64,000 nt of DNA from an uncultured Woeseiaceae bacterium (lineage in GTDB: Bacteria; Pseudomonadota; Gammaproteobacteria; Steroidobacterales; Woeseiaceae), in NCBI GenBank assembly GCA_947259985.1, contig CAMYOJ010000040.1, positions 1 to 64,000 of the forward strand, read 5' to 3'. Shown in pieces: positions 10,093 through 19,594 of the stretch. Under the pieces are notes generated by a model. It was not told where the DNA came from. It searched no databases and worked only from the letters and a program-made list of their open reading frames with translations. Position 1 is the stretch's first letter. Each line of letters opens with the position of its first letter. The position numbers and the translations under genes were made by a program.

Positions 10093-10698
10093 CTAGTTAT
10101 CCGGTCGCAGGCCCGCACTCAGAATGTGCGGAAACTCGGCAACGACCTGTTGCGCGACGCTCGCGTCACCGTGAAACCACTTCGGCACCCAGTTGAGGGC
10201 GCCCATGATCGCGTTGCCGGTCATGCGTACATCGCAGGGCGCGATGCTGCCATCGGCGATGCCTTGCTCCAGGATGCGCTCGAAAAGCGCCCCGTGTTCC
10301 CTGGACACAGCAAGAATTTCCTCGCGGTGCTCCGGCTTGAGCGAAGGGATTTCGCTCATGATCGCGACGGGCCCGCGTTCGCCGACCATGGCCTCGACGT
10401 GATAGCGAATATAGCGCGCGACGATATCCAGCCCGTCGCGGCCTTCGGCAATTGCCCGGTGTAGCGACTCGCGGCCGACCTCGGCAGCGCGCACGTAACA
10501 CAGGTAGACGAGTTCTTCCTTGTTGCGCACGTAGTAGTAAAGGGCCGCATCGGTGAGGCCGAGAATATTGGCCACGTCCCTCAGCGATGAGCCGCTGTAG
10601 CCTTTCTCGTTAAAGCAACGCGCGGCAGCGCGCAGCATGCGGCCCTTCTGCAGCTGAAAGCGCGTCTCTTCGGTCTGTTGAGCGAGTCGTTTCCCCAT
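10093..10698 (-). CDS. TetR-family transcriptional regulator
   Basis: A 201-residue regulator. Residues 20-66 form the TetR HTH: RMLRAAARCFNEKGYSGSSL, then RDVANILGLTDAALYYYVRNKEELVYL. The C-terminal ligand-binding part is all helical and undefined. It is divergent from icmF, and the 147-base spacer holds a perfect 20-bp palindrome that is the obvious candidate operator. An acyl-CoA ligand, as in FadR/PsrA-type TetR proteins, is a reasonable inference given that the adjacent operon breaks down branched acyl-CoA. It probably represses both itself and icmF. Confidence 0.85.
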   Translation of the reverse strand: MGKRLAQQTEETRFQLQKGRMLRAAARCFNEKGYSGSSLRDVANILGLTDAALYYYVRNKEELVYLCYVRAAEVGRESLHRAIAEGRDGLDIVARYIRYHVEAMVGERGPVAIMSEIPSLKPEHREEILAVSREHGALFERILEQGIADGSIAPCDVRMTGNAIMGALNWVPKWFHGDASVAQQVVAEFPHILSAGLRPDN

Positions 10699-10737
10699 AA
10701 TCTCGGGCCGTACTTGAGTTCTGTGCGAATCTCGATT

Positions 10738-10757
10738 ATTTTAATCTAGATTAAAAT
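10738..10757. promoter_or_regulatory. 20-bp perfect palindrome, candidate TetR operator
   Basis: The sequence ATTTTAATCTAGATTAAAAT is its own reverse complement, centred on CTAG at 10746-10749. It lies 39 bases upstream of the tetR start and 88 bases upstream of icmF, in the most AT-rich patch of the region, where promoters for both genes should be. TetR dimers normally bind such 14-20 bp inverted repeats. It is not followed by a T-run in a position that would make a terminator for either gene. Binding by this TetR is inferred. Confidence 0.7.
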
Positions 10758-10845
10758 TTTTGCAACAACAAAACTGATTGATTTCTAAGAACTTTCCACC
10801 TCCCAGGTGGTCTGTTCTGCTGTGTTTTTGCGCAGGAGCCTGCCT

Positions 10846-13800
10846 ATGAGTACTGCAGCCACCGACTTGCCCGCCGCCAGGCACGATGCGGCTCCGTTGC
10901 GCTTCGTGACAGCGGCTTCGCTGTTCGACGGCCACGATGCGGCGATCAATATCATGCGCCGCCTGATCCAGGCGCAGGGCGCGGAGGTCATCCACCTGGG
11001 TCACAATCGCAGCGTCGACGACATTGTGCGGGCCGCGATCCAGGAAGACGCCGATGCCATCGCGGTCAGTTCCTACCAGGGAGGGCACAACGAGTTCTTC
11101 CGCTACATGGTTGATCGTTTGCGTGAGCTCGATGCCGGGCACATCAGGGTTTTCGGTGGCGGTGGCGGCACGATAACCCCCGAAGAAATTAGCGACCTCA
11201 TGGAGTACGGCGTCGAGCGAATCTACCATCCCCACGACGGCATGGAGCTGGGTCTCGAGGCAATGATCAGCGATCTCGTCGAACGCACCAACGCCGCGCG
11301 GCAAGCGACGATCGCGCCGTCCAGGACCGAATCCGTTATCGATATAGCGGCGACGATCTCGGCGATCGAGGAAGGCGTCTTCGACGACGGTGCACTCTCG
11401 CGCCTGCGCAAGGAATGGCAGATGCAGGCGGGCGAGGCCCCGGTAGTGGGCATCACGGGTACGGGTGGGGCCGGCAAGAGCAGCGTTACCGACGAGATAC
11501 TGAATCGCTTCCTGGCCTGTTTCGGGGATATGCGCATCGCGGTCCTGGCCGTGGACCCGACACGCCGGCGAACCGGTGGCGCCTTGCTCGGCGACCGGAT
11601 TCGTATGAACTCACTGCGTTCCGAGCGCATTTACATGCGCTCGATCGCCACACGGCGTCAGCACCTGGCGACGAGCGAGATGCTCGCCGATCACATCCTG
11701 TTTCTGAAGTCGCAGGGCTTCGACCTCGTGATTGTCGAAACAGCGGGTATCGGTCAGAGCGACAGTGAGATCGTCGATATGGTCGATTACTCGGTGTACG
11801 TCATGACCTCCGAGTACGGTGCTGCGAGCCAGCTCGAGAAGATCGACATGCTCGATTTTGCGGACCTCGTCGTGCTCAACAAGTACGACAAGCGCGGCGC
11901 CGAAGATGCGCTGCGTGATATTCGCAAGCAATGGAAGCGAAATCACAGGGCATTCGACATCGCCGACGAAGACATCCCGGTCTATCCTACGATCGCGAGC
12001 CAGTTCAACGATCCGGGTGTCAGCTGGATGTTCGCGGAGCTGTGTCGGCGTGTCGCCGAGAAAGTCGGGCTGGAGAAGGCCGGCTGGATGCCGCAGATCG
12101 ATACGTCGGTGCGTGAACCCAGGTCGACGGCGACAATCCCCGGTTCCCGGATACGCTATCTGGCTGAGATCGCCGAACAGGGACGCGCAATCAACACCGA
12201 GGTTGAGAAGCAGGCCGCGACCGCGAGTCTCGCGCAGCACGCCTACGAGGCATTGAAACTCCTGGATGATGCGGAGTTGCCCGCCGAATTCGAGCGCTAC
12301 CCCGCGGCAGCGCTGACCGATGGTGATGACCGCAGCCTGCTGGTGCTCAGACAACGTTACCAGGAAGCGATCGGCGACCTGAGCGCTGATTCGCTCGAGC
12401 TTCTTCGTGAATGGCCCGCGCGCAAAGCCGGCGTGAGGTCGGAGACACACAGTTACACCGTGCGAGGCAGGGAGATTTCGGGCAACAACTACCGGGAGTC
12501 TCTGAGTCATCAGAAGATTCCAAAAATCGCGGCGCCCGATTTCAGCGATTGGGGGGAACTGTTGAGATTCCTCGGTCGGGAAAATCTTCCGGGTGCATAT
12601 CCCTATACCGGTGGCGTGTATCCCTACCGCAGGCTCGGTGAAGATCCGACGCGGATGTTTGCGGGCGAAGGCACCCCCGAAAGAACCAACCGCCGCTTTC
12701 ATTACCTGTCGCTCGGCCAGGAGGCCGCCAGGCTTTCGACCGCCTTCGACTCGGTCACGCTCTACGGCGAAGATCCGCACGAGCGGCCCGACATTTACGG
12801 CAAAGTCGGTAACTCGGGCGTATCCATCGCGACCGTTGATGACATGAAGAAGCTGTATTCGGGTTTCGATCTCTGTGCACCGACGACGTCGGTATCAATG
12901 ACGATCAATGGACCCGCGCCGATGATCCTCGCATTTTTCATGAACACGGCGATCGATCAGCAGGTGGAAAAGCACCTGCGTGAAACCGGCGGCTGGGAGG
13001 CGGCGCAGAAAAAAATTGACAAGTACTTCGAGAAGCGGCCGCGACCGCGGTACGTCGGTGACCTGCCAGAAGGCAATGACGGCCTCGGGCTGGGGTTGCT
13101 CGGTGTGTCGGGCGAACTCGTTGTCGATGCCGCAACCTATGCGCGCATTCGTAAGGACACGATGGCAACCGTGCGCGGCACGGTTCAGGCCGATATTCTC
13201 AAGGAAGACCAGGCGCAGAATACCTGCATTTTCTCGACCGAATTTGCGATGAAGATGATGGGCGACGTGCAGCAGTTTTTCATCGACAACAGTGTGCGTA
13301 ACTACTACAGCATTTCGATCAGCGGTTATCACATCGCCGAGGCCGGCGCGAACCCGATCAGCCAGCTTGCGTTCACGCTCTCGAACGGTTTCACGATCGT
13401 CGAGTACTACCTGGCGCGTGGCATGGACATCGATGAATTTGCGCCAAACCTGAGCTTCTTCTTTTCGAACGGCATGGATCCCGAGTACTCGGTCATCGGC
13501 CGGGTCGCGCGCCGTATCTGGGCGCGCGCCATGAAGGAGCGCTACGACGCCAGCGCACGTTCGCAGATGCTCAAGTACCACGTGCAGACATCGGGGCGTA
13601 GCCTGCACGCGCAGGAGATCAGCTTCAACGATATCCGCACGACCTTGCAGGCGCTCTATGCGCTATTCGATAACTGCAACAGCCTGCACACGAATGCGTT
13701 CGATGAAGCGATTACGACGCCCACCGAACAGTCTGTGCGCCGCGCCGTTGCGATTCAGCTCATCATATCGCGGGAACTCGGCCTCAACTTCTGCGAAAAC

Positions 13801-14277
13801 CCCTGGCAGGGCTCCTTCATCATCAACGAGCTCACCGACCTCGTAGAAGAGGCTGTCTACCAGGAATTCGAGCGTATCTCCGAGCGCGGCGGCGTGCTCG
13901 GCGCCATGGATACGATGTACCAGCGCGGCAAGATCCAGGATGAGAGTCTCTACTACGAGAGCAAGAAGCACGACGGCTCATTGCCGCTGATCGGCGTAAA
14001 TACCTTCTTGCCCAAAGAGGGGCAGGAAGACGAGGTGCATGAGCTCGAGCTGATTCGTTCGAGCGAGAGCGAGAAACAGGACCAGATCCGTCACGTGCGG
14101 GAGTTTCAGCAGCTGCACAGCGATCAGGGCGCGGCCGCGTTACAAAGGCTGCAGGCGGTCGCCCGGGAGCGCGGCAACGTTTTCGCCGAACTCATGGAGA
14201 CAGTGAAGTCGAATTCCCTGAGTCAGATCTCGGGCGCGTTGTACGAAGTCGGCGGAGAATACCGCCGCAACATGTAG
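10846..14277 (+). CDS. icmF: Fused isobutyryl-CoA mutase IcmF
   Basis: A 1143-residue adenosylcobalamin enzyme interconverting isobutyryl-CoA and n-butyryl-CoA. It has a B12-binding domain (residues 18-145, with Asp28 and His30 in DGHD, and [10 protein letters not shown]). A MeaB-type chaperone GTPase follows (Walker A GTGGAGKS at 205-212, then [19 protein letters not shown]). The mutase TIM barrel starts near 590 at [10 protein letters not shown]. By motif alignment to methylmalonyl-CoA mutase, the Tyr and Arg substrate positions are Phe605 (RMFAG) and Gln791 (DQAQNT), the isobutyryl type rather than the methylmalonyl type. ATG 10846 follows AGGAG; upstream in-frame sequence is unrelated. 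Product and GTPase share one chain, so no separate meaB is needed. Confidence 0.93.
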   Translation: MSTAATDLPAARHDAAPLRFVTAASLFDGHDAAINIMRRLIQAQGAEVIHLGHNRSVDDIVRAAIQEDADAIAVSSYQGGHNEFFRYMVDRLRELDAGHIRVFGGGGGTITPEEISDLMEYGVERIYHPHDGMELGLEAMISDLVERTNAARQATIAPSRTESVIDIAATISAIEEGVFDDGALSRLRKEWQMQAGEAPVVGITGTGGAGKSSVTDEILNRFLACFGDMRIAVLAVDPTRRRTGGALLGDRIRMNSLRSERIYMRSIATRRQHLATSEMLADHILFLKSQGFDLVIVETAGIGQSDSEIVDMVDYSVYVMTSEYGAASQLEKIDMLDFADLVVLNKYDKRGAEDALRDIRKQWKRNHRAFDIADEDIPVYPTIASQFNDPGVSWMFAELCRRVAEKVGLEKAGWMPQIDTSVREPRSTATIPGSRIRYLAEIAEQGRAINTEVEKQAATASLAQHAYEALKLLDDAELPAEFERYPAAALTDGDDRSLLVLRQRYQEAIGDLSADSLELLREWPARKAGVRSETHSYTVRGREISGNNYRESLSHQKIPKIAAPDFSDWGELLRFLGRENLPGAYPYTGGVYPYRRLGEDPTRMFAGEGTPERTNRRFHYLSLGQEAARLSTAFDSVTLYGEDPHERPDIYGKVGNSGVSIATVDDMKKLYSGFDLCAPTTSVSMTINGPAPMILAFFMNTAIDQQVEKHLRETGGWEAAQKKIDKYFEKRPRPRYVGDLPEGNDGLGLGLLGVSGELVVDAATYARIRKDTMATVRGTVQADILKEDQAQNTCIFSTEFAMKMMGDVQQFFIDNSVRNYYSISISGYHIAEAGANPISQLAFTLSNGFTIVEYYLARGMDIDEFAPNLSFFFSNGMDPEYSVIGRVARRIWARAMKERYDASARSQMLKYHVQTSGRSLHAQEISFNDIRTTLQALYALFDNCNSLHTNAFDEAITTPTEQSVRRAVAIQLIISRELGLNFCENPWQGSFIINELTDLVEEAVYQEFERISERGGVLGAMDTMYQRGKIQDESLYYESKKHDGSLPLIGVNTFLPKEGQEDEVHELELIRSSESEKQDQIRHVREFQQLHSDQGAAALQRLQAVARERGNVFAELMETVKSNSLSQISGALYEVGGEYRRNM

Positions 14278-14303
14278 TCGTTCCGCTGGCTGAAGGAGCA
14301 ACA

Positions 14304-15077
14304 ATGAGCGATCTCGTAAAGTACGAACAAAGTGGCGCCGTTGCCGTCATTACCCTGAATCGACCCGACTCGATGAATGCGTTTACCACCGAGTTGTCGC
14401 TCGAGCTACAGCTGGCACTCGAACGCGCGGCTGGCGACGAGAGCGTGCGTGCGCTTGTTCTCACGGGCGAGGGTCGTTGCTTCAGTGCCGGGGCCGATCT
14501 CAAGGCCGGTTTTGAGGGGCGCAGCGTGTTTGGCAAGCTGCAATACGAGTACCGGCCCGTGCTGTCGGCAATCGCGACAATGAGCAAGCCCGTGATCGCC
14601 GCGGTCCCCGGGTCGGCAGCCGGCATCGGCATGTCGACGGCGTTGCACTGTGACCTCATGATCATGGCGGACAATGCGTTCCTGCTTTCCCCGTTTACGA
14701 GCATATCCCTGGTTCCTGACGGTGGCCTGAACTGGTTGCTGGTGAGGCAGCTCGGCTACCGCCGGGCTTTCCAGCTCAGCGTCGAGTCAGAGCGCATTCC
14801 CGCGGAGCGCTGTGTCGAGCTGGGGCTCGCCAACAAGGCCGTGCCGGCCGAGGAACTGCAGGACGCGGCGCTCGAATGGGCAGAGGCGCTGGCGAAACGC
14901 GCGCCGTTGTCGCTTGAAGCGACCAAGAAGACGATGCGTCACGCGATCGACAACGACTGGGCAAGTACTTTCAACATGGAGTCCGACTGGCAACAGGCGC
15001 TCGTCGGCAGCGAGGACAACCTCGAAGGCGTGCAGGCCTTTTTCGACAAACGCGCGCCGGAATTCAAAGGTAAGTGA
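14304..15077 (+). CDS. Crotonase-family protein (PaaG-like)
   Basis: A 257-residue crotonase-fold protein. The oxyanion-hole segments are FSAGADLKAGF and AAGIGMSTALHCDL. Neither Glu of a standard hydratase is present; the conserved acid is the Asp in SLVPDGGLNWLL, as in PaaG-type delta3-delta2 enoyl-CoA isomerases. It may still hydrate methacrylyl-CoA in valine breakdown, but the residues favour isomerase or a related activity. It starts 26 bases after icmF with AAGGAG upstream, and its stop overlaps the upstream reach of the next gene, which fits one operon. Confidence 0.8.
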   Translation: MSDLVKYEQSGAVAVITLNRPDSMNAFTTELSLELQLALERAAGDESVRALVLTGEGRCFSAGADLKAGFEGRSVFGKLQYEYRPVLSAIATMSKPVIAAVPGSAAGIGMSTALHCDLMIMADNAFLLSPFTSISLVPDGGLNWLLVRQLGYRRAFQLSVESERIPAERCVELGLANKAVPAEELQDAALEWAEALAKRAPLSLEATKKTMRHAIDNDWASTFNMESDWQQALVGSEDNLEGVQAFFDKRAPEFKGK

Positions 15078-15079
15078 CG

Positions 15080-16264
15080 ATGGACAGAAATATTTTCGAA
15101 GAAGAGCATGAGATGTTTCGCGACTCGGTGCGAAGCTTTCTTATCAACGAGATTCAACCGCATGCCGACCGCTGGGCCGAACAGGAAATCGTGGATCGAG
15201 ACGCTTTCCTGAAAGCCGGGGAGCAAGGCCTGTTGTGCATGTGGGCCGACGAAAAGTACGGCGGCGCCGGCGTCAGCGACTTTCGATTCGAGCAGATAAT
15301 GCTCGAGGAAAATGCTCGGTATGGCGATGTTGGTTTTTTCATGTTCCTGCACAATCGGCTGGTTGGTCCGTATATCGGCGAGTTGGGTACTGAGGAGCAG
15401 AAGGCGCGCTGGCTGCCCAAGTGCGTTTCAGGCGAGAACATCCTGGCGATCGCGATGACGGAGCCGGGCGCCGGCAGCGATGTATCCGGGATCAAGACCA
15501 AGGCGGAAGACAAGGGTGACCACTACTTGTTGAACGGTTCGAAGACCTACATCTCGAACGGCATACTGGCAGATCTGGTGATCGTGGCTGCGCGAACTGA
15601 TCCCAACAACAGTCACGCGCTCAGCCTGCTGGTCGTAGAACGCGGCATGGAGGGGTTCGAGCGTGGCCGTAATCTGAAGAAGATGGGCATGCACAGTCAG
15701 GACACGGCCGAGCTGTTCTTCAACAACGTCAAAGTGCCGAAAGAAAACCTGCTGGGCGAGTGGAATCGAGGTTTCTATCATCTCATGCATTTTCTGGCCG
15801 AGGAAAGACTGTTGAGCGCGGTCGGCTCGCTGGCGAATGCAGAAGCCGCGTATGCTGTAACGCTCGATTACGCGAGCGAACGCAAGGCTTTCGGCCGAAG
15901 CATCGCGGACTTCCAGGTGAACCGCTTCAAGTTCGCCGATATGCGCACCGAAATGGACGTGTGCCAGGCGTTTGTCGATCGCTGCGTCATGGTGCATAAC
16001 GACGGCAAGCTGAGCGCCGAAGATGCTGCGAAGGCGAAGCTGTTTGCCACCGAGCTCGAGGATCGGGTGACCGATAACTGCGTGCAGCTACATGGCGGCG
16101 CGGGCTACATGGATGAATATCCGATCAGTCGCATGTACACGGCGGCGCGAGTCTCGCGCATTTACGCTGGGAGCTCAGAGATCATGCGCGAGATCGTTGC
16201 TCGTTCCATAGGCCTGGATCCGCGCCAGCGCCAGAAGGCGGCTAAAGCCGCCGACGCGGCCTGA
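15080..16264 (+). CDS. Acyl-CoA dehydrogenase (branched- or long-chain type)
   Basis: A 394-residue FAD acyl-CoA dehydrogenase. [17 protein letters not shown] and TYISNGILADLVIVA are the FAD-binding segments. The catalytic Glu is probably in FLAEERLLSAVG, because the C-terminal site reads RIYAGSSEIMREI with Ala in place of the medium-chain Glu. This is the layout of long-chain and isovaleryl-type enzymes. The place between icmF, a crotonase and a hydroxyisobutyrate dehydrogenase suggests isobutyryl-CoA as substrate. ATG 15080 is three bases past the previous stop; a GTG at 15074 overlaps that stop and would add two residues. Confidence 0.85.
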   Translation: MDRNIFEEEHEMFRDSVRSFLINEIQPHADRWAEQEIVDRDAFLKAGEQGLLCMWADEKYGGAGVSDFRFEQIMLEENARYGDVGFFMFLHNRLVGPYIGELGTEEQKARWLPKCVSGENILAIAMTEPGAGSDVSGIKTKAEDKGDHYLLNGSKTYISNGILADLVIVAARTDPNNSHALSLLVVERGMEGFERGRNLKKMGMHSQDTAELFFNNVKVPKENLLGEWNRGFYHLMHFLAEERLLSAVGSLANAEAAYAVTLDYASERKAFGRSIADFQVNRFKFADMRTEMDVCQAFVDRCVMVHNDGKLSAEDAAKAKLFATELEDRVTDNCVQLHGGAGYMDEYPISRMYTAARVSRIYAGSSEIMREIVARSIGLDPRQRQKAAKAADAA

Positions 16265-16273
16265 CCCGGGCTC

Positions 16274-17137
16274 GTGAAAACAGCCTTCATCGGCCTCGGA
16301 GTCATGGGCTATCCCATGGCAGGGTTTCTCGTCAGCGCGGGCCACGAGGTCACCGTTTTCAACCGGACACAATCGAAGGCCGATGAATGGTGCAAGACCT
16401 ACGGTGGCAGCAGCGCTGCGACGCCCGCCGCCGCCGCCACGGGTGCCGACGTCGTGTTCAGCTGCGTTGGCAACGATGACGATGTACGCGCAGTCATGCT
16501 GGGTGGCCATGGCATCCTCGCCGGTATTCCGAAGGGCGGCATCGTCGTCGATCACACGACTGCGTCTGCAACGCTCGCCAGGGAAATACATGCGCTGGCC
16601 GGGGAACGGTCGGTAGGCTTTCTCGATGCGCCCGTGTCGGGCGGGCAGGCCGGCGCGGAAAGCGGCCAGCTGACCGTGATGGTCGGTGGAGACGCCGATG
16701 TTTTCGAACGCGCCGCTCCGGTCATTGGCAGCTATGCGAAAGCCATCACGCACATCGGCCCCGTCGGGTCGGGCCAGCTTGCGAAGATGGTCAACCAGAT
16801 CTGTATTGCGGGCGTCGTCCAGGGGCTGTCAGAGGGGCTGGACTTCGCAGTGCGCGCGGGTCTCGATCCGGCCAAAGTGATCGAATCGATTTCGAAAGGA
16901 GCAGCGCAGTCGTGGCAGATGGAGAATCGCTGGCAGACGATGGTCGACGGCGAGTTCGAATTCGGTTTTGCCGTCGACTGGATGCGCAAGGACCTCGGAA
17001 TTGCGCTCGAAGAAGCGCGCCGTAATGGTGCGCGGCTCGAAATGACAGAGCTCGTCGATCGCTACTACGCCGAAGTCCAGGCGATGGGCGGCAATCGCTG
17101 GGATACGTCGAGCCTCATCGCGCGCCTCAAAAAGTAG
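16274..17137 (+). CDS. 3-hydroxyisobutyrate dehydrogenase family protein
   Basis: A 287-residue beta-hydroxyacid dehydrogenase. The N-terminus FIGLGVMGYPMAGFL is the NAD(P)-binding loop. DAPVSGGQAGAESGQL binds the substrate carboxylate, and the catalytic Lys is in GSGQLAKMVNQI. In valine degradation this enzyme oxidises 3-hydroxyisobutyrate to methylmalonate semialdehyde (mmsB). Gene context (acyl-CoA dehydrogenase and crotonase before it) supports that role, although glyoxylate or tartronate semialdehyde reductases look alike. The GTG at 16274 begins nine bases after the previous stop. Confidence 0.83.
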   Translation: MKTAFIGLGVMGYPMAGFLVSAGHEVTVFNRTQSKADEWCKTYGGSSAATPAAAATGADVVFSCVGNDDDVRAVMLGGHGILAGIPKGGIVVDHTTASATLAREIHALAGERSVGFLDAPVSGGQAGAESGQLTVMVGGDADVFERAAPVIGSYAKAITHIGPVGSGQLAKMVNQICIAGVVQGLSEGLDFAVRAGLDPAKVIESISKGAAQSWQMENRWQTMVDGEFEFGFAVDWMRKDLGIALEEARRNGARLEMTELVDRYYAEVQAMGGNRWDTSSLIARLKK

Positions 17138-17150
17138 TAGACTCAGTTCG

Positions 17151-17252
17151 TCACAGGGGTGGTCTTCTGACCTGAGATCCGCGACCCGGCCGGTGCCGGG
17201 AACCGCGGGAACCCTTAGAACCTGATCCGGTTAATGCCGGCGTAGGGAGGGA
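17151..17252 (+). promoter_or_regulatory. TPP riboswitch (Thi box)
   Basis: The 5' UTR holds the thiamine-pyrophosphate aptamer landmarks in order: CAGGGGTGG (about 17153), CTGAGA (17172-17177), a GC-rich variable arm, GAACCTGATCCGG (17218-17230), TTAATGCCGG and GCGTAGGGA (17240-17248). These match the conserved P2/P3 and P4/P5 cores. The ribosome-binding purines GGGAGGGA (17245-17252) overlap the closing 3' strand, four bases before the ATG, so TPP binding would hide them. Control of translation is therefore likely, with genes on when TPP is scarce. Confidence 0.93.
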
Positions 17253-17255
17253 GTA

Positions 17256-19340
17256 ATGAACACAAAATCCTGCTTGCGGCGATTCGCCGTTCTCATCATC
17301 TTGTTGTCCGCAGTCTCTGCAGGGGCTGAGGAAGACAGCGTCGTCGACGAGATCGTCGTTACGGCCGATTTCAGGGAGCGGCCGGTGCGGCAGCTACCTG
17401 CCAGCGTCAGCGTGCTCGACGCCGGGTTCATCGAGTCCAGCGCTGTGCAGCACTTCGAAGAACTCGTCAATGTCGTACCGAACCTGAACTGGTCGGGAGA
17501 CGGCCACCGCGCACGTTACTTCCAGATTCGCGGTGTCGGGGAGCTCGAACAGTACCAGGGTGCGCCGAATCCCTCGATCGGGTTCCTGATCGACGACATC
17601 GATTTCAGCGGCATCGCTACAATTGCCACGTTGTTTGACGTTGGCTCTATCGATGTCCTGCGCGGCTCGCAGGGAAGCCGCTTTGGCGCCAATGCGCTGG
17701 GCGGCCTTATTTACATGCAGAGCAAACGACCTTCGGCGCAGCGAGACGGTCGGCTGCAGCTCACAGTCGGCGATGATGATGCCGTGTCTGCAGGCCTCGC
17801 GTTCGGGGGCGCGCTCGATGATGAGGAGACACTGACGTTTCGCCTGAGCGCACAGGTACATGAGAGCGATGGCTACCGCGACAACAGCTACCTCGGTCGC
17901 GAGGACACCAACGGACGCGACGAAACGACAGTGCGGCTGCGCCTCAATTATGCGCCTTCGGATGTCCTCGTCGCCGATGTCGCGCTGCTTTATAGCGACA
18001 TCGATGATGGTTACGACGCATTCGCGCTCGACAACAGCTATGCGATGCTGTCGGACAAGCCCGGCGAGGATGCGCAGCGGAGTAAAGGTGCATCCCTGCG
18101 ACTCGAGTGGCTCGGTCCCGGCGCCCTGACCATGACGTCGATCTCGGCATTCGCCGACTCCGATATCGACTTCAGCTTTGACGCCGACTGGGGCAACGAG
18201 ACCAGCTGGGCGCCGGTGACGTACGACTACGTGTCGCTCAATGACCGCGAACGCCGGACTCTGAGCCAGGAACTGCGCGTCGGCTCCGACGACAACTGGC
18301 TTGCAGGCTTGTACGTCCAAAAACTCGAAGACGAGTTGGTGACGATCAATCGCGGCGACTACTACGATCCTTTCTATGACTTCGCGGACAGTCTCGACGA
18401 TTCGTTTGCGAGCGACTACGAGGCGACGAGTTCGGCGCTGTTTGTGCAGCTGGACAAGGAGCTGGCTGATGCCACGCGACTTGGCTTCGGGTTGCGCGTC
18501 GAGCACCGTTCGACCGATTATTCGGATTCGGCGGGACTGGAGGCAGGACCGTCCGAGACGATGTGGGGCGGCGAGCTGAGCCTGAGTCACGATCACTCGA
18601 GTCAGCTGACCAGCTTTATCACCCTGTCCAGGGGATTCAAGGCCGGAGGCTTCAACCTCGGTATTGTTCCTGACGGGCGACGCGACTTCGGCGAGGAGAC
18701 GCTCTGGACGCTGGAGGCGGGCATCAAGTCATCGCTGGCCGACGACACGCTGACCCTGAATGCTTCCGTGTTCGTCAGTGAGCGCGACGACCAGCAGGTA
18801 CGCACGTCCGTGCAGCTCGTTGCGGGCGATCCGGCCTCGTTCGTCTTTTTTACCGACAACGCAGCCCGGGGCGACACGTTGGGGCTCGAAGCGGACGTGC
18901 GCTGGTTCCCGTCCGAGTCCTGGGAGCTATACGCCAACATCGGCCTGCTCGATGCGAGTTTCGACGAGTTCCTTGCGCCGGAGGGCGATCTCAGCGGCCG
19001 TGACCAGGCACACGCTCCGCGCTACACATTTGCGGGCGGCGCAGCGTACAGGAATCAGTCGGGTTATTTCGCGCGTCTCGACCTGACCGCGCGCGACGAG
19101 TTCTACTTCGACGTAAGCCATGATCAGAAGTCATCCTCGTACGCCTTGCTTAATGCTCGCGTGGGCTATGAGGGCGATTCCTGGCTCGTGCAACTGTGGG
19201 GCCGGAACCTGTTCGACAAAGAGTACGCAGTGCGCGGTTTTTACTTCGGCAACGAGCCGCCCGATTTTCCGAACACGCTGTACACGCGCCTCGGTGACCC
19301 GCGGCAGGTCGGCGTAACCATCGAGAAGAGGTTTGACTAA
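17256..19340 (+). CDS. TonB-dependent outer-membrane receptor, thiamine-regulated
   Basis: A 694-residue receptor with a signal peptide (1-24), a TonB box (DEIVVTADF, about 32-40), a plug domain (about 45-155; DVLRGSQGSRFGANALGGLI is the typical plug end) and a 22-strand barrel ending in terminal Phe-Asp (TIEKRFD). Its mRNA begins with the TPP riboswitch, and three thiamine-related genes follow without gaps, so the cargo is almost certainly thiamine or a phosphate or precursor of it. It needs TonB/ExbB/ExbD energy. TAATG overlaps the next gene. Confidence 0.88.
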   Translation: MNTKSCLRRFAVLIILLSAVSAGAEEDSVVDEIVVTADFRERPVRQLPASVSVLDAGFIESSAVQHFEELVNVVPNLNWSGDGHRARYFQIRGVGELEQYQGAPNPSIGFLIDDIDFSGIATIATLFDVGSIDVLRGSQGSRFGANALGGLIYMQSKRPSAQRDGRLQLTVGDDDAVSAGLAFGGALDDEETLTFRLSAQVHESDGYRDNSYLGREDTNGRDETTVRLRLNYAPSDVLVADVALLYSDIDDGYDAFALDNSYAMLSDKPGEDAQRSKGASLRLEWLGPGALTMTSISAFADSDIDFSFDADWGNETSWAPVTYDYVSLNDRERRTLSQELRVGSDDNWLAGLYVQKLEDELVTINRGDYYDPFYDFADSLDDSFASDYEATSSALFVQLDKELADATRLGFGLRVEHRSTDYSDSAGLEAGPSETMWGGELSLSHDHSSQLTSFITLSRGFKAGGFNLGIVPDGRRDFGEETLWTLEAGIKSSLADDTLTLNASVFVSERDDQQVRTSVQLVAGDPASFVFFTDNAARGDTLGLEADVRWFPSESWELYANIGLLDASFDEFLAPEGDLSGRDQAHAPRYTFAGGAAYRNQSGYFARLDLTARDEFYFDVSHDQKSSSYALLNARVGYEGDSWLVQLWGRNLFDKEYAVRGFYFGNEPPDFPNTLYTRLGDPRQVGVTIEKRFD

Positions 19341-19594
19341 TGAAAGTAGCAGTCGATATCAGTTTGTACCCGCTTGACGCAGACTTCATTCCGCCCATCA
19401 AGGATGTGATCGCACGCCTCAACGCCCACGAAGGCCTGGACGTCTGGACCAACGCGATGAGCACACAGATAGTCGGCGAATTCGACGCCGTCATGAGCAC
19501 GTTGCGAGACGAAATCGGCGCGACCTTCGAGCAGTTGCCGAAGGCCGTGTTCGCGATCAAGATTTTGAATAACCCGATGCTGGACCGGGATTGA
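19340..19594 (+). CDS. Thiamine-binding protein (MTH1187/YkoF-like)
   Basis: An 84-residue single-domain protein of the DUF77 (MTH1187/YkoF) fold. It opens VAVDISLYPLD and has GLDVWTNAMSTQIVGEFDAVMSTL in the middle. YkoF of Bacillus binds thiamine between ferredoxin-like domains, and orthologues often carry Thi boxes. No signal peptide is seen, so it is cytoplasmic. It probably holds or delivers thiamine or hydroxymethylpyrimidine after uptake. The ATG overlaps the receptor stop, and its own TGA overlaps the TTG start of the permease gene, which implies coupled translation. Confidence 0.8.
   Translation: MKVAVDISLYPLDADFIPPIKDVIARLNAHEGLDVWTNAMSTQIVGEFDAVMSTLRDEIGATFEQLPKAVFAIKILNNPMLDRD

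Noticed and set aside
11611-12780. A 389-codon open frame antisense to icmF
   Set aside because: It lies entirely inside the well-supported icmF frame and shows no domain.
17394-18596. A 400-codon open frame antisense to the TonB receptor gene
   Set aside because: It is the mirror of a GC-rich coding frame; it has no family motif, no ribosome-binding site and a composition rich in Arg, Val and His typical of shadow frames.
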